Shown piece after piece: positions 50,103-62,723 of a stretch of DNA of 64,000 nt. The stretch's first letter is position 1. Every line of letters begins with the position of its first letter. The DNA lies in the NCBI RefSeq assembly GCF_036785885.1, contig NC_092326.1, forward strand, positions 43,176,287-43,240,286, given 5' to 3'. Origin of the DNA: Coffea arabica. Lineage: Eukaryota > Streptophyta > Magnoliopsida > Gentianales > Rubiaceae. The notes under the pieces are model-generated. The model did not search any database. It worked only from the letters and a program-made list of their open reading frames with translations, and was not told the DNA's origin. The translations under genes and the position numbers were made by a program.

Positions 50103-53100
50103 TTTAGGGTTTAGGGTTTAGGGTTTAGGGTTTAGGGTTTAGGGTTTAGGGTTTAGGGTTTAGGGTTTAGGGTTTAGGGTTTAGGGTTTAGGGTTTAGGG
50201 TTTAGGGTTTAGGGTTTAGGGTTTAGGGTTTAGGGTTTAGGGTTTAGGGTTTAGGGTTTAGGGTTTAGGGTTTAGGGTTTAGGGTTTAGGGTTTAGGGTT
50301 TAGGGTTTAGGGTTTAGGGTTTAGGGTTTAGGGTTTAGGGTTTAGGGTTTAGGGTTTAGGGTTTAGGGTTTAGGGTTTAGGGTTTAGGGTTTAGGGTTTA
50401 GGGTTTAGGGTTTAGGGTTTAGGGTTTAGGGTTTAGGGTTTAGGGTTTAGGGTTTAGGGTTTAGGGTTTAGGGTTTAGGGTTTAGGGTTTAGGGTTTAGG
50501 GTTTAGGGTTTAGGGTTTAGGGTTTAGGGTTTAGGGTTTAGGGTTTAGGGTTTAGGGTTTAGGGTTTAGGGTTTAGGGTTTAGGGTTTAGGGTTTAGGGT
50601 TTAGGGTTTAGGGTTTAGGGTTTAGGGTTTAGGGTTTAGGGTTTAGGGTTTAGGGTTTAGGGTTTAGGGTTTAGGGTTTAGGGTTTAGGGTTTAGGGTTT
50701 AGGGTTTAGGGTTTAGGGTTTAGGGTTTAGGGTTTAGGGTTTAGGGTTTAGGGTTTAGGGTTTAGGGTTTAGGGTTTAGGGTTTAGGGTTTAGGGTTTAG
50801 GGTTTAGGGTTTAGGGTTTAGGGTTTAGGGTTTAGGGTTTAGGGTTTAGGGTTTAGGGTTTAGGGTTTAGGGTTTAGGGTTTAGGGTTTAGGGTTTAGGG
50901 TTTAGGGTTTAGGGTTTAGGGTTTAGGGTTTAGGGTTTAGGGTTTAGGGTTTAGGGTTTAGGGTTTAGGGTTTAGGGTTTAGGGTTTAGGGTTTAGGGTT
51001 TAGGGTTTAGGGTTTAGGGTTTAGGGTTTAGGGTTTAGGGTTTAGGGTTTAGGGTTTAGGGTTTAGGGTTTAGGGTTTAGGGTTTAGGGTTTAGGGTTTA
51101 GGGTTTAGGGTTTAGGGTTTAGGGTTTAGGGTTTAGGGTTTAGGGTTTAGGGTTTAGGGTTTAGGGTTTAGGGTTTAGGGTTTAGGGTTTAGGGTTTAGG
51201 GTTTAGGGTTTAGGGTTTAGGGTTTAGGGTTTAGGGTTTAGGGTTTAGGGTTTAGGGTTTAGGGTTTAGGGTTTAGGGTTTAGGGTTTAGGGTTTAGGGT
51301 TTAGGGTTTAGGGTTTAGGGTTTAGGGTTTAGGGTTTAGGGTTTAGGGTTTAGGGTTTAGGGTTTAGGGTTTAGGGTTTAGGGTTTAGGGTTTAGGGTTT
51401 AGGGTTTAGGGTTTAGGGTTTAGGGTTTAGGGTTTAGGGTTTAGGGTTTAGGGTTTAGGGTTTAGGGTTTAGGGTTTAGGGTTTAGGGTTTAGGGTTTAG
51501 GGTTTAGGGTTTAGGGTTTAGGGTTTAGGGTTTAGGGTTTAGGGTTTAGGGTTTAGGGTTTAGGGTTTAGGGTTTAGGGTTTAGGGTTTAGGGTTTAGGG
51601 TTTAGGGTTTAGGGTTTAGGGTTTAGGGTTTAGGGTTTAGGGTTTAGGGTTTAGGGTTTAGGGTTTAGGGTTTAGGGTTTAGGGTTTAGGGTTTAGGGTT
51701 TAGGGTTTAGGGTTTAGGGTTTAGGGTTTAGGGTTTAGGGTTTAGGGTTTAGGGTTTAGGGTTTAGGGTTTAGGGTTTAGGGTTTAGGGTTTAGGGTTTA
51801 GGGTTTAGGGTTTAGGGTTTAGGGTTTAGGGTTTAGGGTTTAGGGTTTAGGGTTTAGGGTTTAGGGTTTAGGGTTTAGGGTTTAGGGTTTAGGGTTTAGG
51901 GTTTAGGGTTTAGGGTTTAGGGTTTAGGGTTTAGGGTTTAGGGTTTAGGGTTTAGGGTTTAGGGTTTAGGGTTTAGGGTTTAGGGTTTAGGGTTTAGGGT
52001 TTAGGGTTTAGGGTTTAGGGTTTAGGGTTTAGGGTTTAGGGTTTAGGGTTTAGGGTTTAGGGTTTAGGGTTTAGGGTTTAGGGTTTAGGGTTTAGGGTTT
52101 AGGGTTTAGGGTTTAGGGTTTAGGGTTTAGGGTTTAGGGTTTAGGGTTTAGGGTTTAGGGTTTAGGGTTTAGGGTTTAGGGTTTAGGGTTTAGGGTTTAG
52201 GGTTTAGGGTTTAGGGTTTAGGGTTTAGGGTTTAGGGTTTAGGGTTTAGGGTTTAGGGTTTAGGGTTTAGGGTTTAGGGTTTAGGGTTTAGGGTTTAGGG
52301 TTTAGGGTTTAGGGTTTAGGGTTTAGGGTTTAGGGTTTAGGGTTTAGGGTTTAGGGTTTAGGGTTTAGGGTTTAGGGTTTAGGGTTTAGGGTTTAGGGTT
52401 TAGGGTTTAGGGTTTAGGGTTTAGGGTTTAGGGTTTAGGGTTTAGGGTTTAGGGTTTAGGGTTTAGGGTTTAGGGTTTAGGGTTTAGGGTTTAGGGTTTA
52501 GGGTTTAGGGTTTAGGGTTTAGGGTTTAGGGTTTAGGGTTTAGGGTTTAGGGTTTAGGGTTTAGGGTTTAGGGTTTAGGGTTTAGGGTTTAGGGTTTAGG
52601 GTTTAGGGTTTAGGGTTTAGGGTTTAGGGTTTAGGGTTTAGGGTTTAGGGTTTAGGGTTTAGGGTTTAGGGTTTAGGGTTTAGGGTTTAGGGTTTAGGGT
52701 TTAGGGTTTAGGGTTTAGGGTTTAGGGTTTAGGGTTTAGGGTTTAGGGTTTAGGGTTTAGGGTTTAGGGTTTAGGGTTTAGGGTTTAGGGTTTAGGGTTT
52801 AGGGTTTAGGGTTTAGGGTTTAGGGTTTAGGGTTTAGGGTTTAGGGTTTAGGGTTTAGGGTTTAGGGTTTAGGGTTTAGGGTTTAGGGTTTAGGGTTTAG
52901 GGTTTAGGGTTTAGGGTTTAGGGTTTAGGGTTTAGGGTTTAGGGTTTAGGGTTTAGGGTTTAGGGTTTAGGGTTTAGGGTTTAGGGTTTAGGGTTTAGGG
53001 TTTAGGGTTTAGGGTTTAGGGTTTAGGGTTTAGGGTTTAGGGTTTAGGGTTTAGGGTTTAGGGTTTAGGGTTTAGGGTTTAGGGTTTAGGGTTTAGGGTT

Positions 53101-56100
53101 TAGGGTTTAGGGTTTAGGGTTTAGGGTTTAGGGTTTAGGGTTTAGGGTTTAGGGTTTAGGGTTTAGGGTTTAGGGTTTAGGGTTTAGGGTTTAGGGTTTA
53201 GGGTTTAGGGTTTAGGGTTTAGGGTTTAGGGTTTAGGGTTTAGGGTTTAGGGTTTAGGGTTTAGGGTTTAGGGTTTAGGGTTTAGGGTTTAGGGTTTAGG
53301 GTTTAGGGTTTAGGGTTTAGGGTTTAGGGTTTAGGGTTTAGGGTTTAGGGTTTAGGGTTTAGGGTTTAGGGTTTAGGGTTTAGGGTTTAGGGTTTAGGGT
53401 TTAGGGTTTAGGGTTTAGGGTTTAGGGTTTAGGGTTTAGGGTTTAGGGTTTAGGGTTTAGGGTTTAGGGTTTAGGGTTTAGGGTTTAGGGTTTAGGGTTT
53501 AGGGTTTAGGGTTTAGGGTTTAGGGTTTAGGGTTTAGGGTTTAGGGTTTAGGGTTTAGGGTTTAGGGTTTAGGGTTTAGGGTTTAGGGTTTAGGGTTTAG
53601 GGTTTAGGGTTTAGGGTTTAGGGTTTAGGGTTTAGGGTTTAGGGTTTAGGGTTTAGGGTTTAGGGTTTAGGGTTTAGGGTTTAGGGTTTAGGGTTTAGGG
53701 TTTAGGGTTTAGGGTTTAGGGTTTAGGGTTTAGGGTTTAGGGTTTAGGGTTTAGGGTTTAGGGTTTAGGGTTTAGGGTTTAGGGTTTAGGGTTTAGGGTT
53801 TAGGGTTTAGGGTTTAGGGTTTAGGGTTTAGGGTTTAGGGTTTAGGGTTTAGGGTTTAGGGTTTAGGGTTTAGGGTTTAGGGTTTAGGGTTTAGGGTTTA
53901 GGGTTTAGGGTTTAGGGTTTAGGGTTTAGGGTTTAGGGTTTAGGGTTTAGGGTTTAGGGTTTAGGGTTTAGGGTTTAGGGTTTAGGGTTTAGGGTTTAGG
54001 GTTTAGGGTTTAGGGTTTAGGGTTTAGGGTTTAGGGTTTAGGGTTTAGGGTTTAGGGTTTAGGGTTTAGGGTTTAGGGTTTAGGGTTTAGGGTTTAGGGT
54101 TTAGGGTTTAGGGTTTAGGGTTTAGGGTTTAGGGTTTAGGGTTTAGGGTTTAGGGTTTAGGGTTTAGGGTTTAGGGTTTAGGGTTTAGGGTTTAGGGTTT
54201 AGGGTTTAGGGTTTAGGGTTTAGGGTTTAGGGTTTAGGGTTTAGGGTTTAGGGTTTAGGGTTTAGGGTTTAGGGTTTAGGGTTTAGGGTTTAGGGTTTAG
54301 GGTTTAGGGTTTAGGGTTTAGGGTTTAGGGTTTAGGGTTTAGGGTTTAGGGTTTAGGGTTTAGGGTTTAGGGTTTAGGGTTTAGGGTTTAGGGTTTAGGG
54401 TTTAGGGTTTAGGGTTTAGGGTTTAGGGTTTAGGGTTTAGGGTTTAGGGTTTAGGGTTTAGGGTTTAGGGTTTAGGGTTTAGGGTTTAGGGTTTAGGGTT
54501 TAGGGTTTAGGGTTTAGGGTTTAGGGTTTAGGGTTTAGGGTTTAGGGTTTAGGGTTTAGGGTTTAGGGTTTAGGGTTTAGGGTTTAGGGTTTAGGGTTTA
54601 GGGTTTAGGGTTTAGGGTTTAGGGTTTAGGGTTTAGGGTTTAGGGTTTAGGGTTTAGGGTTTAGGGTTTAGGGTTTAGGGTTTAGGGTTTAGGGTTTAGG
54701 GTTTAGGGTTTAGGGTTTAGGGTTTAGGGTTTAGGGTTTAGGGTTTAGGGTTTAGGGTTTAGGGTTTAGGGTTTAGGGTTTAGGGTTTAGGGTTTAGGGT
54801 TTAGGGTTTAGGGTTTAGGGTTTAGGGTTTAGGGTTTAGGGTTTAGGGTTTAGGGTTTAGGGTTTAGGGTTTAGGGTTTAGGGTTTAGGGTTTAGGGTTT
54901 AGGGTTTAGGGTTTAGGGTTTAGGGTTTAGGGTTTAGGGTTTAGGGTTTAGGGTTTAGGGTTTAGGGTTTAGGGTTTAGGGTTTAGGGTTTAGGGTTTAG
55001 GGTTTAGGGTTTAGGGTTTAGGGTTTAGGGTTTAGGGTTTAGGGTTTAGGGTTTAGGGTTTAGGGTTTAGGGTTTAGGGTTTAGGGTTTAGGGTTTAGGG
55101 TTTAGGGTTTAGGGTTTAGGGTTTAGGGTTTAGGGTTTAGGGTTTAGGGTTTAGGGTTTAGGGTTTAGGGTTTAGGGTTTAGGGTTTAGGGTTTAGGGTT
55201 TAGGGTTTAGGGTTTAGGGTTTAGGGTTTAGGGTTTAGGGTTTAGGGTTTAGGGTTTAGGGTTTAGGGTTTAGGGTTTAGGGTTTAGGGTTTAGGGTTTA
55301 GGGTTTAGGGTTTAGGGTTTAGGGTTTAGGGTTTAGGGTTTAGGGTTTAGGGTTTAGGGTTTAGGGTTTAGGGTTTAGGGTTTAGGGTTTAGGGTTTAGG
55401 GTTTAGGGTTTAGGGTTTAGGGTTTAGGGTTTAGGGTTTAGGGTTTAGGGTTTAGGGTTTAGGGTTTAGGGTTTAGGGTTTAGGGTTTAGGGTTTAGGGT
55501 TTAGGGTTTAGGGTTTAGGGTTTAGGGTTTAGGGTTTAGGGTTTAGGGTTTAGGGTTTAGGGTTTAGGGTTTAGGGTTTAGGGTTTAGGGTTTAGGGTTT
55601 AGGGTTTAGGGTTTAGGGTTTAGGGTTTAGGGTTTAGGGTTTAGGGTTTAGGGTTTAGGGTTTAGGGTTTAGGGTTTAGGGTTTAGGGTTTAGGGTTTAG
55701 GGTTTAGGGTTTAGGGTTTAGGGTTTAGGGTTTAGGGTTTAGGGTTTAGGGTTTAGGGTTTAGGGTTTAGGGTTTAGGGTTTAGGGTTTAGGGTTTAGGG
55801 TTTAGGGTTTAGGGTTTAGGGTTTAGGGTTTAGGGTTTAGGGTTTAGGGTTTAGGGTTTAGGGTTTAGGGTTTAGGGTTTAGGGTTTAGGGTTTAGGGTT
55901 TAGGGTTTAGGGTTTAGGGTTTAGGGTTTAGGGTTTAGGGTTTAGGGTTTAGGGTTTAGGGTTTAGGGTTTAGGGTTTAGGGTTTAGGGTTTAGGGTTTA
56001 GGGTTTAGGGTTTTTAGGGTTTAGGGTTTAGGGTTTAGGGTTTAGGGTTTAGGGTTTAGGGTTTAGGGTTTAGGGTTTAGGGTTTAGGGTTTAGGGTTTA

Positions 56101-56383
56101 GGGTTTAGGGTTTAGGGTTTAGGGTTTAGGGTTTAGGGTTTAGGGTTTAGGGTTTAGGGTTTAGGGTTTAGGGTTTAGGGTTTAGGGTTTAGGGTTTAGG
56201 GTTTAGGGTTTAGGGTTTAGGGTTTAGGGTTTAGGGTTTAGGGTTTAGGGTTTAGGGTTTAGGGTTTAGGGTTTAGGGTTTAGGGTTTAGGGTTTAGGGT
56301 TTAGGGTTTAGGGTTTAGGGTTTAGGGTTTAGGGTTTAGGGTTTAGGGTTTAGGGTTTAGGGTTTAGGGTTTAGGGTTTAGGG
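50103..56383 (+). repeat. Telomeric (TTTAGGG)n array, 6.28 kb, 897 units
   Basis: From 50103 to 56383 the sequence is uninterrupted TTTAGGG in one orientation. The arithmetic is exact: 844 heptamers to 56010, one 9-mer TTTTTAGGG at 56011-56019, then 52 heptamers to 56383. The left junction is ...CATTTTTGAGGG|TTTAGGG; the right junction is TTTAGGG|CCTCGGAAAC. The G-rich strand runs left to right, the orientation of a telomere capping the left-hand DNA. There are no degenerate units of the kind usual in old interstitial telomeric repeats. Confidence 0.99.
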
Positions 56384-56529
56384 CCTCGGAAACTTTTTTA
56401 ATTCTTTCTCTTCCTTATTCTAATAATCACTTATTTGGTGATGCAAAAAAGACGCAACGAATCTTCTGTCTCACACCCTGTGTCACTCTCTGTTTCACTT
56501 TTTATTATATTGCTATTTCTCCTTCATAA

Positions 56530-56760
56530 ACATCATCATGTTTTAATGCCCTTTTTTGCACATATAACAAGAATGCATTTCGCATGTACAGTCATTTGGA
56601 ACAGGGTTCAACTCATCCTGCAAATCTCTGCTGGGCTACAACAGCCTCAAGTTTTCTTGGTTTTCTGGAAAATTTGGAACTGGCACCTCTCCCTGCATCG
56701 GGTTTCTATGGTGGTGCAGCAATTTACTCATTCAACCAAAATTATGCACTTACCAAATGA
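56530..56760 (+). CDS. Possible terminal exon of an unidentified plus-strand gene
   Basis: Between an in-frame TAA (56527) and TGA (56758-56760) runs an open frame whose end reads ASSFLGFLENLELAPLPASG then FYGGAAIYSFNQNYALTK. The composition looks like a real protein C-terminus. Possible acceptors are the AGs near 56570, 56590 or 56644, preceded by pyrimidine-rich sequence. It would converge on ARPC2. No start or upstream exon is visible between it and the telomeric array, so it is either a 3' exon cut off from its gene or a chance frame. I do not recognise the family. Confidence 0.35.
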   Translation, partial: TSSCFNALFCTYNKNAFRMYSHLEQGSTHPANLCWATTASSFLGFLENLELAPLPASGFYGGAAIYSFNQNYALTK

Positions 56761-57084
56761 AATATCTATGCATCATGAATTACAGACTGAACCTGGCTCA
56801 AAATCTTTATCTTAACATGAATGATATAAAATATGATCCCTATAAAGTACAAAACCACTATGCTTTCTGCTGCTGCTGCTGCTGCCCATAAATGCAGCAG
56901 AACATAATAGATCACAGGGCTCTGGTTTGCTGATAAGCGAATAAACGCAGAGGAAGATTTCAAAATATACACCATAGGAGGGCTCCTAATTGTTGCCAGG
57001 CGCCAGCTAAATACTCCCCGAGTGAAGCAGAACACATTTACTAGCGTAAGCCTTTCACGGTATCAGGGAGTAAATCCTGCATTC
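56761..57084. other. ARPC2 3' UTR / convergent spacer
   Basis: It holds the minus-strand ARPC2 3' untranslated sequence and a (TGC)n microsatellite at 56868-56885. No further exon is supported, apart from an alternative ARPC2 tail ending at 57041. Confidence 0.55.
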
Positions 57085-60000
57085 TCAGCTGAATGATTTC
57101 AAACTGCTCCTTCCATCCTTGAGGCTCTACAGAGAACCCGTGCAGGAAAGAATAGAAACCAGTCAGGGTTAACCAAACAAGTGAATAAACATATTAAAAG
57201 TTCTAAAGATATATATATTGATGGCGCACCAATCGCTTAAAAGATCTGTTTTGTGTAGCTTTCACTGCCTTCTCATACTCTGGTTTGGCACTATCCAAGG
57301 CCTGGGGCAGAACATATTCATGTTGTTACCACTTGGTTTACTCGTTCTTTTTCTAAGAATTTAAGAACTGAAACAGCAAAGTGCACAAAACAGAAAGTAG
57401 ATTTAACAAACACCACATAAAAGAAGAACTAGAAATTATTTTACCTGTATTAGGGACTCTACCCGACGTCTCATCCGTGTATGCATGAAACCTTCTGAGC
57501 ACTGTCAACAGAGAATTATTATGTAAAATTGAGTTCTCACGGTCAACAACTATAAAAATCAGTACACAGAAGTCAATCTATGAATCAAACCTACAGGAAT
57601 TTATTGATGTTAAATACTGTATGAGTCAACTAAGAGTTCATCACTACCAAAGGACAAGCCACGTTGTCCAAAGGATATGAAAAAAGGTTCTCATTTGATG
57701 AAGCTTACACAATAAAATCATCAAAATTAGTTAAATGGCATCCAAATGGTTTCAGCTATAACTCTAATTCTTCCCCTGCTCCACAGAACAATGTGTCACC
57801 ACCTCATCTAACCCCCACCCTCTACCCACTCCACAAAGAGAAACAGTACACCGACGTTTCATGTTAAAAGAATTCATATTTTGACTGAGATAGCTAGATG
57901 CTTGATACTCTCCATCAATGCATTTAGTCCAGACGTTTCACATCTTCTTCATTCATTTGCAGCCATTTTTCAGGAGTTCAGACACAAGGTTAACACCTTG
58001 TTTTACATTAAAAAACTGAGTACAAATACTTGACACTGCAAAACAAACTCGCAAAATTTTGGCTAAACAAAAAGGAAAACTGACAACACGAAGTACAACT
58101 TCTGCGAATGAAAAGTTTTCGCCTTAGTCAAGTGCATTCAACCTCAGGCATGAAAATTCTAAGTTACATTCCCCATGTTCAAATTGAGCAAAAATGTACA
58201 TTGACAAGGGAAAGGGTTAAAAAAATGAGATTGTAAACAATCAGGCATCAGATTATGTACTGAGAGTCTTACCTTAACATGATAACTCACATATGCATGA
58301 AATGTTGATAGACTCCAAACGGTTCTATCCAATTTTCTGCCTTCCACATGACGAGGGAAAATTACTGCAGTGAGTTAAAAGTCAAAGTGGTCAAGGAGAA
58401 ACTGGAAAATTTCTAATGGAGGAAACGACTGATGTAAAATTCTGCTGCTACCAAAACTAACAAATCCAGCATTTGATGATAATGCTTCTGGAGGAGCTCC
58501 CTTCAGTTCGGGGGGAGGAGATGGAGACCACGAACAAGGAGGGGCATTGTTGAGACCAGCAGTACGCCTAGCATCTACAAATTCCTGAAATATGACAAAA
58601 AGAACGCTGAAAAAACTACCCCTGCACTGGAAAAAGAAAACCAAACAATGCAAACTAAAGCAAGTTCACACAAAGATGAAGACAGTGCAATAAATTAGCC
58701 AGTTCAAGATAGAAACCAATCGTAGTATGTTCTCTTAATGGCAATTAAATGAAGTGTTTCAACTCGATCCAACTCTATTAGTTTCAAAGCCCCTATTGAT
58801 TGCATCATCTCTGAAACTCAAAGAGCAAAAACAGATCAGAAACCAAATTTTGTGACCTCACATCCATATATCCACAGTTAAAGTGAAACGGTATAGAACT
58901 CAGAACTGCAACTTAATTTCCCAGGTCCTTTTTCCTTTATCATAAACAACCAACACCAAAAAAAATGCCCAACAGACTTCTAGCATTTCTTGGCACTTTT
59001 TCAAGCATTTTTGCTTACAAAAATGGAAACCAACTAAATAAGTACTTAGAATCCAGTCAAAAGTGTAACATTACCTTTAGGAAAGAAGTTGCCAGAAGAA
59101 TATCTATAGAATCTTTGAATCTCATAGGAAATACCACAGTGACCTTTTCCACCTGCAGACAAGTGTACTAAAACATTCAGAACCCTAAATGCATACTTGA
59201 CCCCAAAGAGTCACAGTGATTTTGAGAACTTGACTTATTACAAGTATTCCAAGCTAAGTGATGCAAGAAAAATGGTATTAGATCAGAAGGAAGAAACTCA
59301 ATTGTATTTGAATATTAGAATGGAAGATAAGAAGAATAATCAACTAAAATAACTTTAGTAATAAGGCGCCATATGTGATTCTTAACATTTTGATTTCATT
59401 CCATACTTTATTGAGATTATTTCTTCAATCAGTTCTCTCAAGAACCAAAGTACTTGCAAAAATCAGCAATTTCACAAGGTTTTGCTATCAGTTCAGCCTA
59501 AATGAATCAAAGTGTGATTTCTTCCCTCGTGCTCCAGTACACAAATTAGTATCCATAATTAGCTTAGGGGATGAAATGACTTGCAAATACCTGGAAAAGA
59601 CCAAAGTATATGCACTTCTACAATCATGGATATGAAAACCATTCACAGAGAAGATGGAATGAGGGTTATTCAGTCACAAGCCAACCAATGTTTATATTAG
59701 ATAAGCTCAGATAAAATAGATTATCCAATCCAATAGAATTTTGCAAGAGAGTCAACAGAAGATGAACTCTATGACACATTTACCTGAGGGATGAGAAAAA
59801 AGGATTCCATGGGCCGATGCACCAGAGCAACAACCTTGTCAATGTCAGAAGCAACTGTCCTAGAAGCAAGCTGTTTAAGAAATACTCTTAACGGGGCACC
59901 CAATACCACTTCCCTCACAGATGCAATCTTCGTCAAAACCCCATGTTTATGCTCTGTAATAGTTCCAGGAAACACTTCAGAGAAAGACCACAAGAAGTAT

Positions 60001-62723
60001 TATATGGATGGATTCTTTACTGCAGGAACTTGAGAATAAAACTGAGAGCAACAGCCTTGGAGGACAATTGAAGTGAAAACTGAGCTACTACAGTTGAAGC
60101 CACAAACACGCAAGCAAATGCAACTTGAGCTTATGGCAATTTATGTCCAATATCAGTAGCAAAGCATGTTTAGAGTTGTTTGTAGATGCTCAAAGAACTA
60201 ATAAATCTAGATCATATAAAAGATGCTTAGAGAACTCTTAGAAACTTTAATACTGTAAAAATCATGCTCAGTTTGTACATATTTGACAATTCTAGGGAAG
60301 ATAATTCAACAATGCATTATACCTTAACTAATTCCAAGCCAAAAGGATGACGGACTCTCAAAGCTTTACGTCATTTCATTAACTACCCAAAAAGCACCTA
60401 ATTCCATGACCACATATTGTACCTAAAAAAGATCTTTGACTCAAGGACAAAGGACAAAAGAATACATACATCCAAAAATAACAATTGGGCAGTAACATGG
60501 TACAAATAACATGAAAAGCCCTTGTTTTTCAAAGACAAAAGCTAATAAAGCAAATAACCACAGATGAAGGCATCTGAGAAAAAATCCTATCTCTTTCAGC
60601 ACAACCATGGCAAGATCATAATGACCTTAAAGAAAACGCGTTGAACCTTCATCTGGAGGAAGTTTTGACAAGTTCAATTTCAATGTGAGACTGAATCCAT
60701 CTCTTGGAGGATCAAGAATTTGTGCAACCACTCCATATGCTGCTTTTATAGCTTCTATGGCACCTGGAGGTAGCCCACCAAAGGATACTGTTTCGGGAGG
60801 TGGTGGAGGTAAACTCACCGATAAAAAGAGAAGATTGGGATTTTTCATAGAGGCCTGAAAAATATTTTGGTCATCAAACATGTAAATTAATCATTCAGTA
60901 ACACTTATTTGGGAGGAAGCATGTCAGCTGATCTGTATCTAAAGGCTGCCCATTTACCAAGAACTTGACTAAGATGCCAATAATACCTGAACATGGTAAC
61001 GGACATCACTGAATTCAATCCAATGGGAATCCAGCTCAACTCCTTTGTCAAGACTGCAATCAAGCAGGTATGTTTTGTCAATTTTCATCATAAGATTAAA
61101 AGATTGGTCATCTACTTTTAATTAAATCCCCAAAGTATCATTGTCCGTAACAGGAAAGTTACAAATAGTTTATAACCAATCCATCAGTACATACAAAGAG
61201 ATTAAATCATTATTCAAGTATTTGAAGAATCTTCCTTTAGTCCTTTTATTAAGAAATGAAGCATTTGAATCTCTTTACATTTATCATCAGTCATCAGTGG
61301 CACCCAGAAGTTAGTTTTCTGGAAAATCATATTATGGTTTGGTTGCATGCATGTTCTATCAAAGCCAGATATGAAGAAAAAGAAAATACTGCATAAGAAA
61401 AGATTGTGCTCTCCATGCCAAAGAAAGGATTACATTTTGGTGCATTTTCAAACCAAACGAGAACAACATCAGAGAGTAAAATGCTTTTGAAGGGTCAATG
61501 AGTTTCACAATCGCATAAATAATTTTGGCCACAGTTTCCAATACGAAATTATTATGACAATGCATAATTCAGAACATAGACGATATGATAATCAGTAGAC
61601 ATGTTGGTCTCAGAACAGCATTGACGTTTCATTGCCAGAAACAATATCTTGATTTAATCATCCATAGCATTTTGGTAACAACAAACAAATAATAGGTTCA
61701 ACAACCTAAATGAATTCCCAGTCTTTAAAAGCTTGACAGAGGCTGATTGTTTCCTTCCCAACAGAAGCAAAGAGAAGGGAATAGTTTGATTGTGGTATCA
61801 AATGCTTGCAGCTTCTCCAAAGGCATGAACTTCAACAAAGAGCAATCAACGTTCTTAAAGAAAACATGTTACCAGCATCAGAGTCCCCATTTGGTAGCAA
61901 GTGCAGTTGGCCTTTTAATAATTTTTGTCATATCATTCACAAAATTCAGCTCATAAATTTGGAAATGACTAATATTTATACCGCCCTTTTGATTCTTGAG
62001 TGTAATAGATCTTTTGGTTGGTAAGGAAAAGGAAAATGCCAACTAAAATATAGGCAATACCACTTGAAGAAAACTTGAATAGTTCCAATCAGAACCTAAA
62101 TATTCATAAAGCAATACCAAGTCTCATAACTTTAAATGTCTGCGACAGTAATATTTCAGCCACTATTTACCTAAAAGATAAACTTTATACCTATTCCCTT
62201 CATCCCATATCTAAGAAAAGCATAAACACGATAGTTTCCATGTCGATGAATTGAGGTTTTTCGACCCATTTCCAGGCGACATTAGCAAAACCCAAAAAAA
62301 AAAAAAAAGAAGAAGAAGAATCACCTGAGTGTTAAGCATCACAGCAAAATGCCCACTTTTTCTGGTTTAAACAACCTCAAACTACCCAAGTTTGAAGCTT
62401 TACAATTTGTCCTAACCATGAAAGCCATACAAAATGGCTTGGAAAAACGTACTTCATTTCTTGTACGCTTTCCTTTACCAAAGCCACGAAAAAAAGACCA
62501 ACAAAACGAAAAGAACAAAACTTTATCGCAGTCACATAAAATTGAACAGTTGAATTTAACAGATACCATTCAAAATTGCTAAATAGACAAGAAAACAAAG
62601 ACCCCAGAAGGAAAATTTTGAAGGGAAGCACAATTGGGAAGAGAAAAATGAGAGAGCGTACTTTTCAAGGCGAGTAGTCAAGATCTGTAAGAGATACTTG
62701 GAAGGGGACTGCAAGAGTATCAT
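57085..62723 (-). CDS. ARPC2A: Arp2/3 complex subunit 2 (ARPC2, p34)
   Basis: Ten exons: 62723-62662, 61053-60987, 60854-60647, 59953-59784, 59152-59075, 58584-58452, 58364-58273, 57501-57445, 57301-57230 and 57126-57085 (stop TGA). They give 326 residues with consistent phase. The start MILLQSPSKYLLQ and the blocks SMKNPNLLFLSVSLPPPPPE, QILDPPRDGFSLTLKLNLSK, FPMRFKDSIDILLATSFLK, HVEGRKLDRTVWSLSTFHAY and FMHTRMRRRVESLIQ are diagnostic of plant ARPC2 (DISTORTED2 in Arabidopsis). The protein is a core scaffold of the actin-nucleating Arp2/3 complex, required for cell-shape control in trichomes and pavement cells. The last acceptor is tandem (TAG-AG), so two tails are possible. Plants may also encode a diverged ARPC2B, but this sequence fits the A type. 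Confidence 0.95.

Noticed and set aside
50103..56383. CRISPR-like or satellite interpretation of the 7-bp array
   Set aside because: There are no spacers. The unit is exactly the plant telomere heptamer.
56435..56815. A 126-codon plus-strand ORF right of the telomeric array
   Set aside because: Residue make-up is random-looking. The alternative frame ending at 56760 is far more protein-like, and the region overlaps the probable ARPC2 3' UTR.
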